From the NCBI RefSeq assembly GCF_958295425.1, contig NC_081154.1:16408864-16472863 (forward strand): DNA of 64,000 nucleotides, read 5' to 3'. Positions 47,115-58,404 of this stretch are shown here, piece after piece. The stretch comes from Solea solea (lineage: Eukaryota > Chordata > Actinopteri > Pleuronectiformes > Soleidae). The notes below the pieces were generated by a model that had not been told where the DNA came from, searched no databases, and saw nothing but the letters and a program-made list of their open reading frames with translations. Position 1 is the stretch's first letter. The number at the start of each line of letters is the position of its first letter. Both the position numbers and the translations under genes were made by a program.

Positions 47115-47346
47115 ATGCCACCAAGGCTCCTGTGAGTATTGCAGCAGCTTCTTGTTTTGAGTTGGCATTACCGTATAATACAGTGTCATCGGCATATAGT
47201 TGCATTTTAATATTTCTACAGACATTTGGTATGTTATTGACATAAAGGGTTAGGGTTAGGACTACCACAACTAGGTTAGTTGTGATAGTCAGTGGGGTGT
47301 TTAGATATTTAATACACATTTGGGATAATTGAGTCATCCAAGCCAA
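47115..47346 (-). pseudogene. LINE reverse-transcriptase fragment with YADD
   Basis: The minus strand reads LTLYVNNIPNVCRNIKMQLY then ADDTVLYGNANSKQEAAAIL. The Y-A-D-D catalytic box (47185-47196) and the preceding LYxN(D)IP pattern are those of Jockey/CR1/L2-group reverse transcriptases. Upstream residues are disrupted by a ccctaaccctaa-like stretch. Downstream the frame runs into low-complexity sequence. The clade cannot be fixed from this little. Confidence 0.75.
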
Positions 47347-47644
47347 CTTGATGCAAGACGCTTGTCCTTAGGAATTTAAACAACCTAATCTGATTTGTAT
47401 ATAATCGCAATTGAATCTAAATTGAACAATGGGGCTAGTCATGTGAATGCAGGATGAGACTACGGCCTAGACATCAACTCTATGAAGCAGAACAGCAAAG
47501 ATTTCAGCAAACACGCTGACAATGGAAATGTTAACATGCTGATGTTTGGTGGGCATCACTTTTGAATGCACGGATATCTCCAAGGAGTTGAATGAATAAA
47601 TCTTGTATGTTTTGGAACGTAACTATTATTGGAACTCAGAGGAA
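47347..47644. other. Anonymous spacer
   Basis: Nothing recognisable. Confidence 0.4.
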
Positions 47645-47745
47645 AAGTTGAAGGGTCACAACATTCGCCCGATGTAGCTGAGATTGGCACAGCACCCCCC
47701 GCGACCCTCTGGTGGAGGATAAAGCGGAAGATGATGACTGACTGA
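47645..47745 (-). repeat. Dispersed repeat A, minus-strand copy
   Basis: Contains gtagctgagattggcacagc, cccgcgaccctctggtggag and gataaagcggaagatgatga, the reverse complement of the family at 6551 and 44688. Confidence 0.7.
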
Positions 47746-49484
47746 CCTTGAGAAGAAAATACTGTCACAACTACTCAAAAGTGAGATCAGGCTCTGCAAC
47801 GGTGCCATGTCTCTTCATATTTTACATTACAGGTACTGCCGATCACATGCCAATTAGTGGCAATTGGTTGCGACTTGCAGTAATGGGCTGAAAATGACGT
47901 CGCTTAACGTACTAAACTTTAGCTGCAGCTTTGACTGGTTCTTCTTCTGGTCACTTGTAGGATGAATGCTGACGGTTCAAAACGTCTTCCATCTCACAGT
48001 TTTTAAGGCGACAGTGTTCTCCAGAACACAGACACACACACTTCTGGTGGAGCAAAGTTCAGGGCCAGAGTATAGAACCATATTTCTTTATCCAAACACC
48101 TGCTCTGCCAGGTGTAAACTGTGCCAAGGGAGGTTGTGATAAACAGTCCTCTGTAGCAACCTCTAGTGTCCCTCCAGGAGATTGCTACTACTCTACTCTG
48201 TGCTGTTGTCACATTGCAACCCAAACCTTTCACATCAATCTAGCTAATCACCCATCTGGCCTTGACAGCAGCTCTCTGAACCAAAATATGACATAGAAGA
48301 ATTTTGAGGCACTGCAATGAAGAAGCTAGGGCCATTGAGGGTGATGTCGGTGGCAGACAGCTGCCAAGTTGTTCATTATCAGAAGCGACTACAGCCTTGC
48401 GTCAATAGGTTGAGACACACTGTACCTTGCAAGAGACTCATTAATTTAAAAAGAAAAAAAACAAAAAAACAATCTCCCCTCTGTCTCTGCTGAGTTTTGC
48501 TGGGAAGTGCTGTGAATAAACCACAAACCCTGCCACACTGCAGAGCTTCAGTCTCACCATATTCGATCCTGCCACAACAAAAACATTCCCTCTTAAATCC
48601 AGATGCATTCAACTCCACTGTGACAATATATAAGTCACTGTTTCATGAAAATGTCCCCCAAAAAAGTATGGTTTTCAAAAAGATATCAGTAAACTGTTCT
48701 CTGAAATTTGTAAAGGAAAAAGTCTGAGAGTGATGATGACAATGATGACAACAAGCACTGGACCGTTTTAATGTGACTGGAGCGCCATTGTTGGCTAATG
48801 GATATGAATAAGAAAATACTACTCGGGCCGCAAAAATACAAGCTATGAAAATGCAATGTTTGCTTCCTGGACAGACATAAACAGAGGTGAGATGTTGAAG
48901 TTATGACTCCACTAACTATAAAAGTATCTCCTCCTATAGCGCACTAAGTAGGGCAGATACAGGACAGGAGAGTGTGTGTGTGAGTGTGTGGGGAAAACAA
49001 AAAACCTTTACAGATAAAGACAAAAGGAGAGAAATAGTGAAGGAAACAGAAGGACAAGGGGAGAGAGAAAACAGAAGCTGGACAAAGTGAAACAAAGGAC
49101 AGGAAGACGAGTGGGTGAATGTTATGTTCGCCAGAGGTCAAGCCAAATGTGATGGAGAAGCGTGCATGGTCATTATAGGTCTTTCCAGTGGCAACAACTT
49201 AAGCTTGAACTTGACCTTCACAGCAGGATGTTTCTCAGCACAGACCCTCAAAGAGAAGACCAGAGGAATTCTAATCATTTTCTTTTTAATCCTATCAACA
49301 CTGAAAGTCTTCTTTTTTTGCACAAAACCACTGTAGCACAAAATATGATTTGAACCATTAAAGAAGAAATCTTATGGCAGTCAGTATTAATATTGTGTCA
49401 ATGGCTACAAGTGCTAATTAGTGTAATGACTGTTCAACTGCAGTAAGGAAGAGGAAGCCACTGTATCTTAATGAGCAAAACAAA
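47746..49484. other. Anonymous sequence, no gene seen
   Basis: A short purine-rich tract at 49015-49085. No gene recognised. Confidence 0.4.
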
Positions 49485-49885
49485 GTGATAGTTCAGGTTT
49501 TTTTGTCTGAGCTACTGAGACATATCAAGCACTGACTGAGCACCCGAGTGCCAAGAAGCAGCCAGAAAAACAGATGTTGTCTCTGGCTAAACACCCGGCT
49601 GCTGGTGGAGACACAAGGAAACAGCCACTTAACAAAAGACTCATCTAGGATTTCTGAAGAACTATCTTACTGTTAAAGCCTTTTCCGACGGGGAAGTGGA
49701 GTTTGTTTCTCTGCACCAAAGTCCACAAAGAAAATCTGTTGATTCACTGCCGCCATCAAATGAGTTATTCTGTGACTTCAGTATTTGAAATCCATTGTTT
49801 GATTCTACACAAACTTGCCTAATGAGGAGCTCTAAGTCCACAGAGAGAATCAGCCATCTGTGGACTTTGTGAGTGGATTTCATAC
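49485..49885 (+). repeat. Dispersed repeat (ctgcaccaaagtcc family), longest copy
   Basis: Begins gtgatagttcaggttttttt and contains ctgcaccaaagtccacaaag, ttgattcactgccgcc, tatttgaaatccattgtttg and gagaatcagccatctgtgga. Shorter copies lie at 2790 and 23170, and a possible one on the minus strand at 39771-40128. Confidence 0.6.
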
Positions 49886-50473
49886 TAAGTATATATAAGT
49901 TTCTTGCCAGTAAATGTCATCTAATGGAGACAAAAAGCAGCAAACATAGTGTTAAGATATAGTAGACTGAAGCCACTGTAGCTTTATAGAAGCTTTTTTT
50001 ATAAAAGGTTGTACAAGGTGAGCAAGCTTTATGTAGATGCTGAGCGTGTTTTCTCATTTCTTTTGTGTGCATTTAAGTTCATACTTTTTTTTGGGGGGGG
50101 ATGAAGACATTTATTTAACAGGGACAATACATCTAACATTGCCACAAAATAGAAAATGGAATATATGTAAGATGTTTAGCTTCAGCTAATTTGCATTCTT
50201 TATCCCTGGCCAGGATTTTGCATGAATAAAACAATAAATACAAGAAAACAAATGTACATGTGTGATGTGTGGTGTGGACTATGGTATGGTATTAATGTTC
50301 ACATCTCTGCTGCTGCTTTAGCCAAAGTTTGACTTTCACACTAAATATCTTCAGTTCTATATTTCCTGTGGTAGATGATTCCAAGGGTGTTGTTGTTGTT
50401 GTTGTTCTGTGGGATTTTACAGTTCCGTTTAGTTCTTTTTAATTAACTGAGGCACTTAAATGATGATGTGTTT
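49886..50473. other. Anonymous sequence with a possible LINE end
   Basis: 50110-50250 may be the reverse complement of a LINE 3' part (compare 36115-36260). Contains (GTT)n near 50388-50405. Confidence 0.4.
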
Positions 50474-50669
50474 TAGGGCTGCGCGATTCTGGAATAAATG
50501 TGAATCACAATGTTTTTTTTGCTTAGAATTGAGATCACGATTGTCTGGTTTATTGCGCTCATGAACAAAAGATTAGAATTCAATTTAATTAGGCATTCAA
50601 GTAAACTGCCAAAAAGGGTGATTTCTTTAGGCACTGCATAATGGGCTTATCATGTTATTAGGGTTATTT
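50474..50669. mobile_element. hAT-like element, left part
   Basis: Starts tagggctgcgcgattctgg and carries tgaatcacaatg and gagatcacgattgtctgg, features of a family with an agggctg(c/t) terminus. It is interrupted by a SINE at 50670. Sequence with the same words (gagatcacgtctagatgtga) follows at 50930-50970, but the right terminus is lost. Confidence 0.55.
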
Positions 50670-50889
50670 GGCAGCCCGTGGCCAAGTGGAAAAGGAACTG
50701 GGCTTGTAACAGGAGGGTCACCGGTTGAAGTCACCACCAGGTCAAAAGGGCTGGGGTACTCTTGAGCAAGGTACACAACCCCCATTGCTCCCTGGTCGCA
50801 ACTCAGTGTGACTGCCCACTGCTCCTAATTCTAGGATGGGTCAAATGCAGAGAAATAATAATTTCCCTAAGGGGATTAATAAAGTATAA
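50670..50889 (+). repeat. tRNA-derived SINE with Rex1/L2-type tail
   Basis: The head reads ggcagcccgtggccaagtgg, gggcttgtaacaggaggg and tcaccggttgaagtcaccac; the body reads agggctggggtactcttgag caaggtacac. The tail is taatttccctaaggggatta ataaagtataag. The head and body match the SINEs at 40798 and 45072, but the tail matches the LINE end at 5865-5905 instead of RTE. A gttatt word flanks both sides and could be a target duplication. Confidence 0.75.
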
Positions 50890-53165
50890 GTTTTAGAATA
50901 TAGTTGTTATTATTATTATCATTTAGAAATGAGATCACGTCTAGATGTGAATCGAGATCATGATCATTTTTTTAAGGATTTATCATGTGTGTACAGAAAC
51001 CTTTTTCAGAAGGAAAAAGAAAAAGATCATAAAGGGAAAGTTACCGTGTAGAAAAGGTCTAAATCTGGCTGGAAAACACAACCTAAAATCAAACTCAAGT
51101 AAGCCTGCTTTTATTTGTTTTTGTTACGTGAACTATGCTGGAAAAAGACATTTTTCATCAGGGGACTGTGGCCAACTTTAATGCTTTTAACAGATATTTT
51201 ATTGAGTAATTTTATTTACTTTACTGTTGGTGTGGTTCAATAAATCTAAAGCGGAGAAATCCAATGACACTGGTTTGTAAAAACCGAATCCATCCAATCT
51301 GACAGCAGCTGCCACCTGCAGCAGGATTGTCAGACCTACTCTTCAGGCTCTCCTTTAAGTAACCAATGTGCCAAAACCAACAGATAAAGATAGATACTGC
51401 CTATTTACCTCCCTCATTTCACTAATGTCTGCTTGATCACCAAATACTTGAGTGGTTATGTCCTCTCTCTCTTTGTGTTATTAAATAAATTGCCCCCTCA
51501 TGGAACAAATGCATTTAATTTGGAGAAGTGAATATAAGTGATTATAATACACATAATATGCAACTGCAAATGTGAAGATGAAATGATAAAAATGAGTGTG
51601 ACGCACATGAAAAGGCAAAAATATATATTGTTTTAATTATAGTGACAAAAAAATACAGTGTGAAAGTGTGCCAGTACGTACGTAAGGAGCTTCCTGTGTT
51701 ATGAACTGAAAATAGAAAAGAGAATGATACTGTTCACATTTGCAGCGTGTACTTAGCAAATCCCCCTTTACTTTTCATTTTAACACAGAACTGCTGAAAC
51801 ACATTATCTCATTCTTCAAAGAAAAACCATATTGGCTTTAAACTTTACTTACAGCACCACGTGTTTTCCACTGACATGTCACGTCCTGCACGTGGCTTCA
51901 TTATTAGCATGAACACGTGCATTTCCATTTATATTTCTCACACACACACACACACACTTACACACACTCAGTCAGTGGCTTCCTACTGTACACAGTTGAA
52001 ATCAAAGTGAATTTTTAAAAAGCATAAATTAAATTGTAGCTCATCATTACCGCGCTCTCATTGTTGCAGGAACATCAAATGAGGTCCTTTTGGCTCCGAC
52101 AACTTCAGTTCACCCATTACATCCATTAAAAACACTCGTAAAGCCGCAGGTCAGTGTTTAGAGGCAGTGCAAGGACTATGTGAATCATTTTATTGGTATA
52201 GATTAAAAAGGAAATGCAACATTTAAACTATATATAGCTCAACATCCATCCACCTGTGAATGATAGATCAGTCCATCAATGATACTCCTTAACAGGGGTG
52301 GTTCTACAAGGGGTCCAACAGGGATCAGAACACCTCTAACTGAGTGTAGTACATCGGTTTCCCCTCTCTGAATGGATTATATAATTATGAACTTCTTACA
52401 ATGTCATGTCTCACTTTTTGAACATGCATTTCAAGCCTAGTCCGCCAGTAAAAAGCCTCGTTTTCACCAAGCAGTTCAGTTCAGTTCAGTTCAGTATGTC
52501 AAGCATCCATTTGCATTTGGATTGTCAATAGTTGCGTCAAATGCACAAAGTCCCAAATAAAGTGATTTGTATTGTCCCTTTAGAGGCAAAACACTTTTAC
52601 CTCTTAAGTTTTAAAATACATTACAGGCTCTCTTTACATCTGCACCTGCTTGTCAGAGCACAGTCATTTGCATACAACAAACAAATGTGAGTGTCTCCCT
52701 AACAAATCCCATCACTCCAAGCCTGAAGAGGGAACTTCACATTAAAATGTAGCTGATTTGAGTGCAGCGCCGCCACGCATGGGCATTAGGATCATTAGTA
52801 TAGACATCGACAAATGTTTGGAAATTGGTATTGTACAGAAAATGAAAGTCTGTAACCTGTGACACAAAAATGGACGAAGTTTCAGACTGAGCAACCCCTC
52901 AATGTCACAAAGTAGACTTTCAGGGGAGCTTGTGTCCTCTATTCAGGGGAGTTCGGCTCCCCTGAATTTGAACCATGCTTGCTTCTTTATCCGACAGCCT
53001 TAGCTGAGCCTTGGGCTAAACCAAAAGTAGCACAGTGAAGGATTTGCTCTCGGGTTCCCCCCACAATTGATAAACGGCATTTGTATCAATAATACCAGTG
53101 AACTCTGAAGCAGGATGTACAAACAACCATGTCTTCAGACCAGGTACAGTAGACTATGTTATAGT
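50890..53165. other. hAT remnant, then anonymous sequence
   Basis: 50930-50970 probably continues the hAT element at 50474. (CA)n at 51934-51955 and (GTTCA)n at 52472-52494. No gene recognised. Confidence 0.4.
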
Positions 53166-53319
53166 CAGTAGCGTACCGTGGGGTTCCAGTCAGGGCCTTC
53201 AGTAAAAAAAAAAAAACATGCCATAGCGCACACGCACACCACTGCGCATCTATAGGCTACTGCATCATTACCACCACATCTTCCGTTATGTCACTCAGCA
53301 AACGCAATTTCACAAGCCA

Positions 53320-53592
53320 CTATATGACACAAAAACAAGCTTCCACATAAGCATAAGCGTCAGATACGCGGCACCCAGCACTATTTGTGATAAACAGTTT
53401 TGTCCTCACCACTTCTAAAAAAAATGTTATCAATTTATCATTAACACTCCAACTACCGTAAATGATGTACCTCTTCGGTGTAGGTCTTCCTCTTGAAATA
53501 ACTTTCTTCTTTTCTCCAAACGATCGCCGTGAAAAGTGCACAAGAAGGAGATCAGAAACATGATCGATCGGTGGTGTTAATGCAGTGGCCAT
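53320..53592 (-). pseudogene. N-terminal hAT transposase fragment (ZMYM/TTF-type)
   Basis: A 90-codon frame begins MATALTPPIDHVSDLLLVHF and includes FGEKKKVISRGRPTPK. The 'F.EK..I...GRP.P.L' pattern precedes the TTF-type zinc finger in hAT transposases related to ZMYM1. The finger itself is absent: after RPTPK the sequence becomes unrelated. The Met is placed as expected, close to the element's left-hand promoter-like region on that strand. Not a functional protein. Confidence 0.55.
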
Positions 53593-53977
53593 AGCTTACT
53601 TCGAAACCCGCCAAAGGTTCAAACGTCATTATTGACAACAGCAGGGGCTAGCACCAGACACATTGCTGGCCCTGGGGACGTTCTGTCACTATGCATTAAA
53701 TTTTGATTGGCTGACGACACACGTCAGTCAAAGTTATAACCAAATAGGAAATGGCAGCTTCAACGAAAGGCCAGCAATGATACTAGAGCAGGTCCACGGA
53801 GCTATGATGCGTTTAATGACATATGGAAAATACAGCTCAGCTTCACAAAAAATAACCATATGGAAATATAATCATAACATACTGGAAAATTAATTGAATT
53901 CAGACACGTTCAGACACACATTCATTTGATTATTAAAAAAATAAAAATAATAATTAAAAAAAATACTTTTTTGATAT

Positions 53978-54015
53978 TGTCAGGTCCAGCAGAGAAGGCC
54001 CTGCTGGACCTGACA
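53978..54015. repeat. Perfect 15-bp hairpin near the hAT right end
   Basis: tgtcaggtccagcag (53978-53992) and ctgctggacctgaca (54001-54015) are perfect inverted copies around an 8-base loop, agaaggcc. Confidence 0.95.
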
Positions 54016-54026
54016 ACCCACCACTG

Positions 54027-54339
54027 GTTATAGCATTTTATACAAATGCTTCCCTGTTTGAGCGAGGGGGTTGTGGCGTATGCCGTAAAGTACAATGTTG
54101 TAGTTCTTTTTGTGGCACAAACCCGAAACCATAGTGCATCGTGCAAATGCAGACAAGGAGTCAAAACTAATCTTGGAAACATTATTTAAAGGTTGGAATC
54201 CTACATGTGTCACTTTAAGCAGGAGTAGATTTTATTAGGCAAGACTTTTGTCAGGCAACTAAAATCTTAGGCTACTTCTTGGCACAAGGGCCATGCACAG
54301 CATAGACAGAGCTGTATATCATTTAAAATTTCCTATTTT
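54027..54339. other. Anonymous spacer
   Basis: Begins with the right target copy of the preceding element. Nothing else recognisable. Confidence 0.4.
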
Positions 54340-54524
54340 GATAATCTATTAATAGGTTTGAAGCATTTTTATTATTAAATCAAGAAATCCAATTGTTTTA
54401 GCTAACACCGATCAACATTTTTAACATTTTCTGACATTTTATGGACCAAACCGATAACTCGATTAATCGGGAAAATAATCGACAGATTAATCAATTATAA
54501 AAATAATCGTTAGTTGCAGCTCTA
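54340..54524. mobile_element. hAT-like element, right end (gttagttgcagctcta)
   Basis: Contains ccgatcaacatttttaaca, ttctgacattttatggacca and taactcgattaatcgggaaa, and ends aataatcgttagttgcagctcta. It is the same broad family as 9042-9208. The left end is eroded. Confidence 0.65.
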
Positions 54525-55109
54525 ATGAATGATGAATGAAATTTCAGCCATGGAAAAGGGGACCAAATAACACCCTTGTCCTGAAAATTCAATAGTCCTA
54601 TTGTTGATGTGACTATGACCGTTCCTTAGAAAGGGTGGTAGTTATCAAAGTGGGATGGACTGTTGTTGCACTAATCTCATCATATACCATCAGTTCTATT
54701 TCCTGTTCCTATTCTCTCCTTCACTACTTGTTTTAGTTTGTTTCTGTTCCAAGCTGCTGACTGACAGCCTGTTTACAGAATGGGGGCAAATATCTTCCCA
54801 CCTCGCTCTTCTCCCTCCACATCCCTCTGACAGATGAGAAATTGAACAATTGATATTTCTGACAGGAACTCAATTAAATCCCGAGGCCACTGTCAAGAAA
54901 GCTGCGAGGGAAAAAAAGAATGGCAATGTGTTTGTGCATGTAAGTCTGAAAGATATAATCATATATATATATGGAGTTGCCACATCTTTATAAAGATTTG
55001 CACAATGAGAACCAGCAGCGTTTCAGAGGCTCACCAACAAAAAGAGACAGGCTTGTGTTTGACAGTGGAGGAAGCAAAGAGAGATAAGATGACATACAGT
55101 AACTTAGAG
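54525..55109. other. Anonymous sequence, no gene seen
   Basis: No feature recognised. Confidence 0.4.
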
Positions 55110-55506
55110 TTATCAGGAGTAAAGGAGTAGAGAGAGTGGAGGAGTTTAAATATCTGGAGTCAACCATCCAAAGAAAAGGGACAGTGCACAGAAGAAGGTG
55201 AAGAAGAGAGTGCAGGCAGGGTGGTGTGGGCGGAGACGATTGTCAGTGCTGATGTGTGACAGACGGATAACAGCGAAAGTGAAAGGGAAGGTCTACAAGA
55301 TGAGTGTGAGACCTGCTATGATGTATGGCCTGGAGACAGTGGTACTGACTAAAAGAAAGGAGGAGGAGCTGGAGGTGGCAGAGCTGAAGATGCTGAGCTT
55401 GGGCATGACCAGGATGGACAGGATTAGAAATGTTTAAGGGATGAACAGTATGAAAATAAAGAGAGAGTCAAGGATGAGATGGTTTGGTCACTTGCAGAGG
55501 AGGGAT
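55110..55506 (+). pseudogene. RTE-clade LINE relic, left part (split)
   Basis: Frames give EEFKYLESTIQ, then from 55198 KKRVQAGWCGRRRLSVLMCD, VKGKVYKMSVRPAMMYGLET, KRKEEELEVAELKMLSLGMT and RMDRIRNV followed by a stop. It is the same region as 39358-39026 on the minus strand. The copy is cut at gaggagggat (55506) by an L2-like LINE and resumes at 56592 with ggatggtgattatattgg. At least two frame breaks make it inactive. Confidence 0.8.
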
Positions 55507-55815
55507 ATCAGCCTAAAAAGGCACATATCAGCCCTCTGTTCATTGAGCTCCACTGGCTACCCTTAACTGCTCAAATTCAAATCACTGATGCTAGCCTACA
55601 AAGTGCTTCATGGTTCTGCTCCCAAATGCTCTCCTAAAGGCATATGTTACCCCTCGACTACTCCGTTCATCAACGCCCCACACAAGACAATCCAGACTCT
55701 GTTCTTATGTTGTTCACGCTGGTGGAATGATCTATCAAGCACTACCAGAACAGGAAGTCCCAGTATGTCTTCAAGAAGCTCTTGAAAACCCAGCTCTTCC
55801 AAGAGCTCCTCCTTG
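55507..55815 (+). pseudogene. L2-like LINE ORF end, left part (split)
   Basis: Frames give LMLAYKVLHGSAP, then LKAYVTPRLLRSSTPHTRQS in another frame, then FKKLLKTQLFQELL. This is the C-terminal 'HWLP...Y.ALHG.AP.YL...' region of L2-type reverse transcriptases. It is inserted into an RTE copy with a possible 4-bp duplication (ggat at 55503-55506 and 56592-56595). A hAT element interrupts it at 55816. Confidence 0.75.
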
Positions 55816-56409
55816 TAGTGTTGTAGTACTCGAGATCAGTCTTGGTCTCGAGAGCGGTCTCGAGACCACTTTTTGAAGGTCTCGTCTCGGAATCAACTGC
55901 ATTTTTACTCGGTCTCGGACAAAGCGGACTCAGGAATTTATTTTAAGACCAGTCAACACCACAACTGTGGGGATATAAATAAATTGCATTTTTTGGATTA
56001 ACTTGTTAATATCATTACTGTGATTTTGCGTAAATCATATTGCTTCGGGTACAACCAATAACTTGACTCGTTTACCATTTGAAATTTTTGTCACCATTAA
56101 CGGCTGTCACCCCTCCCACCCCCTTTCATACGCCCCCTACAAAAGTGCATGTGAGTGACAGGAAAAGAGTCCATGAGAAGATGTCAGCCAACTCATCTAT
56201 AATAAAATTTGGTTACCTGAACCATAAAGACTTTTTGTGCATAAATACCTCCAAAAGAAAACACAGCGCAACTTGTAAATTCTGCAAAATGACGCTAACG
56301 GAGACAGTTGGGACCACGTCCAACTTTTACTGGTCTTGTCTTGGTCTTGATACACTGTGGTCTTGGTCTCGACTTGGTCTCGGTTTAGGTGGTCTTGACT
56401 ACAACGCTA
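55816..56409. mobile_element. 594-bp hAT element inside L2-like LINE
   Basis: Starts tagtgttgtagtactcgag and ends gtcttgactacaacgcta, inverted termini rich in ggtctcg/cttggtct words. Flanks cctccttg and cctccgaa match at 5 of 8 positions. The boundary is supported by comparison with the uninterrupted LINE copy at 59528. A BED-type zinc-finger remnant lies inside. Confidence 0.75.
56157..56336 (+). pseudogene. BED zinc-finger remnant of a hAT transposase
   Basis: Within the hAT element the frame reads SIIKFGYLNHKDFLC, then HSATCKFCKMTLTETVGTTSNFYW. BED fingers have C-x2-C followed by 'TSNL..HL...H'. Here the C-x2-C and TSN are present but the histidine helix has become NFYWSC, so zinc binding is lost. 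BED fingers are the usual N-terminal DNA-binding domain of hAT transposases. Confidence 0.6.
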
Positions 56410-56591
56410 CCTCCGAACACTCACCTTACCCCCTCCCCTGCACTTGGATCCACCTTGGCACTCTCACACTCTATCAGTACACTGTTCCCATCTGGAGTTC
56501 TTTCCAAGACTACTTCTATGTAGATTATTCCTCTCTTGTAGGTCCCTTTGGATAAAAGTGTCTGCTAAATGCTAAAATGTAAAATGTAAAT
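56410..56591 (+). repeat. L2-like LINE 3' end, right part
   Basis: The sequence from cacttggatccacctt to ggataaaagtgtctgctaaatgctaaa aligns with the uninterrupted copy at 59600-59750. The tail is (aaatgt)n. Confidence 0.8.
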
Positions 56592-56705
56592 GGATGGTGA
56601 TTATATTGGACAAAGGATTTTAAGGATAGTTGGTGAAGGGAAAGGACAAGATGGAGGCAGATTAGCCGATGTGGTGACCCCTAAAGGGAGAAGAAGACAC
56701 AGTTG
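56592..56705 (+). pseudogene. RTE-clade LINE relic, right part
   Basis: Resumes with GDYIGQRILRI ... GQDGGRLADVVTPKGRR and ends ggtgacccctaaagggagaag, the RTE 3' end, matching 58450-58640. Confidence 0.75.
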
Positions 56706-58404
56706 GAACCTTTCCGTCTATATTCATGTATGTTTTAATGTAAATGAGTGGAAGCTCGAAGCATGTCATGACAAGTTTAAGGCGCACGGATACAAATTAA
56801 AAAATGAAATGGAGCAGTACCATTGGACATCATGGGGAGGCAAGCTTCAATTTGAGATTTTGTGAAACTGGACTCCGTACTGCCCTCCGGTGGATTACTC
56901 AATAACCATTGCCATGTCAGGAATGTTAAAAACAGGGCAGTGACAGTCAGACATATGACAACACTGCATTGACTGTGAACGCATCAACATCGCCAACATC
57001 TTGTGAGGGAGGGAAGAAAGGAAGGAAGCCTTACTTTTCACAGGAAATAGTAGCCTACTGCATTTTACTGTGAAAAACTACTCTTCCCACGTCTACCTGT
57101 ATTGCCTTATAGTGCAGACTTGCCCATACTAAGGTGGCTGATGTGCTGACAAATCACTGCAATGGGTAAACACAGGAAATGCAGCATCTATGCATATCCC
57201 GTATGTCTATGTGAGAGTTACACCGTTTGAAACAGCAGCATAAATGAACCCGAGGCCTTTTCCAGGTGATTCATCAAACTCACTGTAGATTTATAACGTG
57301 CCTGGTACACAGTTGGGACCTTTTGGAGAATAAATTTGAAAGTTATTCCAGATACTTTTTATTTTTCACATCACCCTATCTTTGATGTAACTGTTTTAGG
57401 CACATGTCCATTGATAGAAAACAGAGACAAGCATTTAAAATAATATATAAAAAAGTAACTATAACTATTCTACTGCCAGTAATTATATATGTGTGTATTA
57501 GTAATAAATGTATAAAGTTTTATTACAAACAGCCGTAGTGACAGCAGCACCTATTGTGATCATAATTATGCTGATAACATTTATAATCACATCACAGTTG
57601 AACTGTGGCATCAGATCTAGACTTGACAGCTGTGATGGATGACAGCTGTGAGCCGCAAAACCTTAAGGAGATTATGTCCTTGTCTAAGCAGAATTAGTAA
57701 TTACTGATGCACAAAGAATAATGTGGGAAATGTAATTTTAATGGATCATTTTATGTGAGAAACATAATAATTCAATGGGCCATATTGTGGTGGTGACTGG
57801 GACGTTGATTACCGAGGGAATGGTCGAAGCATTGAGGCATCTGGGGCAGCATTAATGACGGTGTCAAATCTAATATTAGGAAACTTTGGGTAAATCGAAA
57901 TTCATCTATTGCGGAAAAGAGAAATGAGAGAAACTTAAGATTGAAAAGAAAGTCAGACTGTGCAAAATGTAAAGAGGGAGCAGGGTAAACCAGTGAAAGA
58001 GACAGGTACAAGCCGCCCCTGTGGCACTATGTGATAAGGATATTATGAACATTCAAATGCTTCGTGCAGGTGAAAATCAGCATAAAATGGTTCAGCAGTT
58101 TTCGTCTTACTCCCAGTTATGGCTTTAGTGTCAAATTATAAAAAGGGGGTGAAAAAAAAAATCTCCTATTTGAGTGTGATCTGAAGGCAAAGCAGGTTTT
58201 GCGATCTCAATCTGTGTCAGACACCTTTCAACTCTGCAGACGTGCACGAGTGCAGTATCTGAAAAGTGACAAAATCTCGACATGGCTAAGGATCAAGAGG
58301 CCACCAGCATGTTGGACCATTATTCAGAGCTGGGGTAAGCAGGATATTTTTGGTGGTATGGATCAATAATTCCATAATAGCGTTACGGCTTGGAAATAAA
58401 GTAA
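56706..58404. other. Anonymous sequence, no gene seen
   Basis: No coding or repeat feature recognised; AT-rich patches around 57440-57500. Confidence 0.4.

Larger units (their letters stand above)
53166..54026. mobile_element. 861-bp hAT element with N-terminal transposase remnant
   Basis: Begins cagtagcgtaccgtggggtt ... cagggccttc and ends gaaggccctgctggacc ... caacccaccactg, an imperfect long inverted terminus. Flanks are gttatagt (53158-53165) and gttatagc (54027-54034), 7 of 8 identical, an hAT-type duplication. A minus-strand ORF (53320-53592) and a strong hairpin at 53978-54015 lie inside. It is a deletion derivative, since the catalytic and dimerisation domains are missing. Confidence 0.8.
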
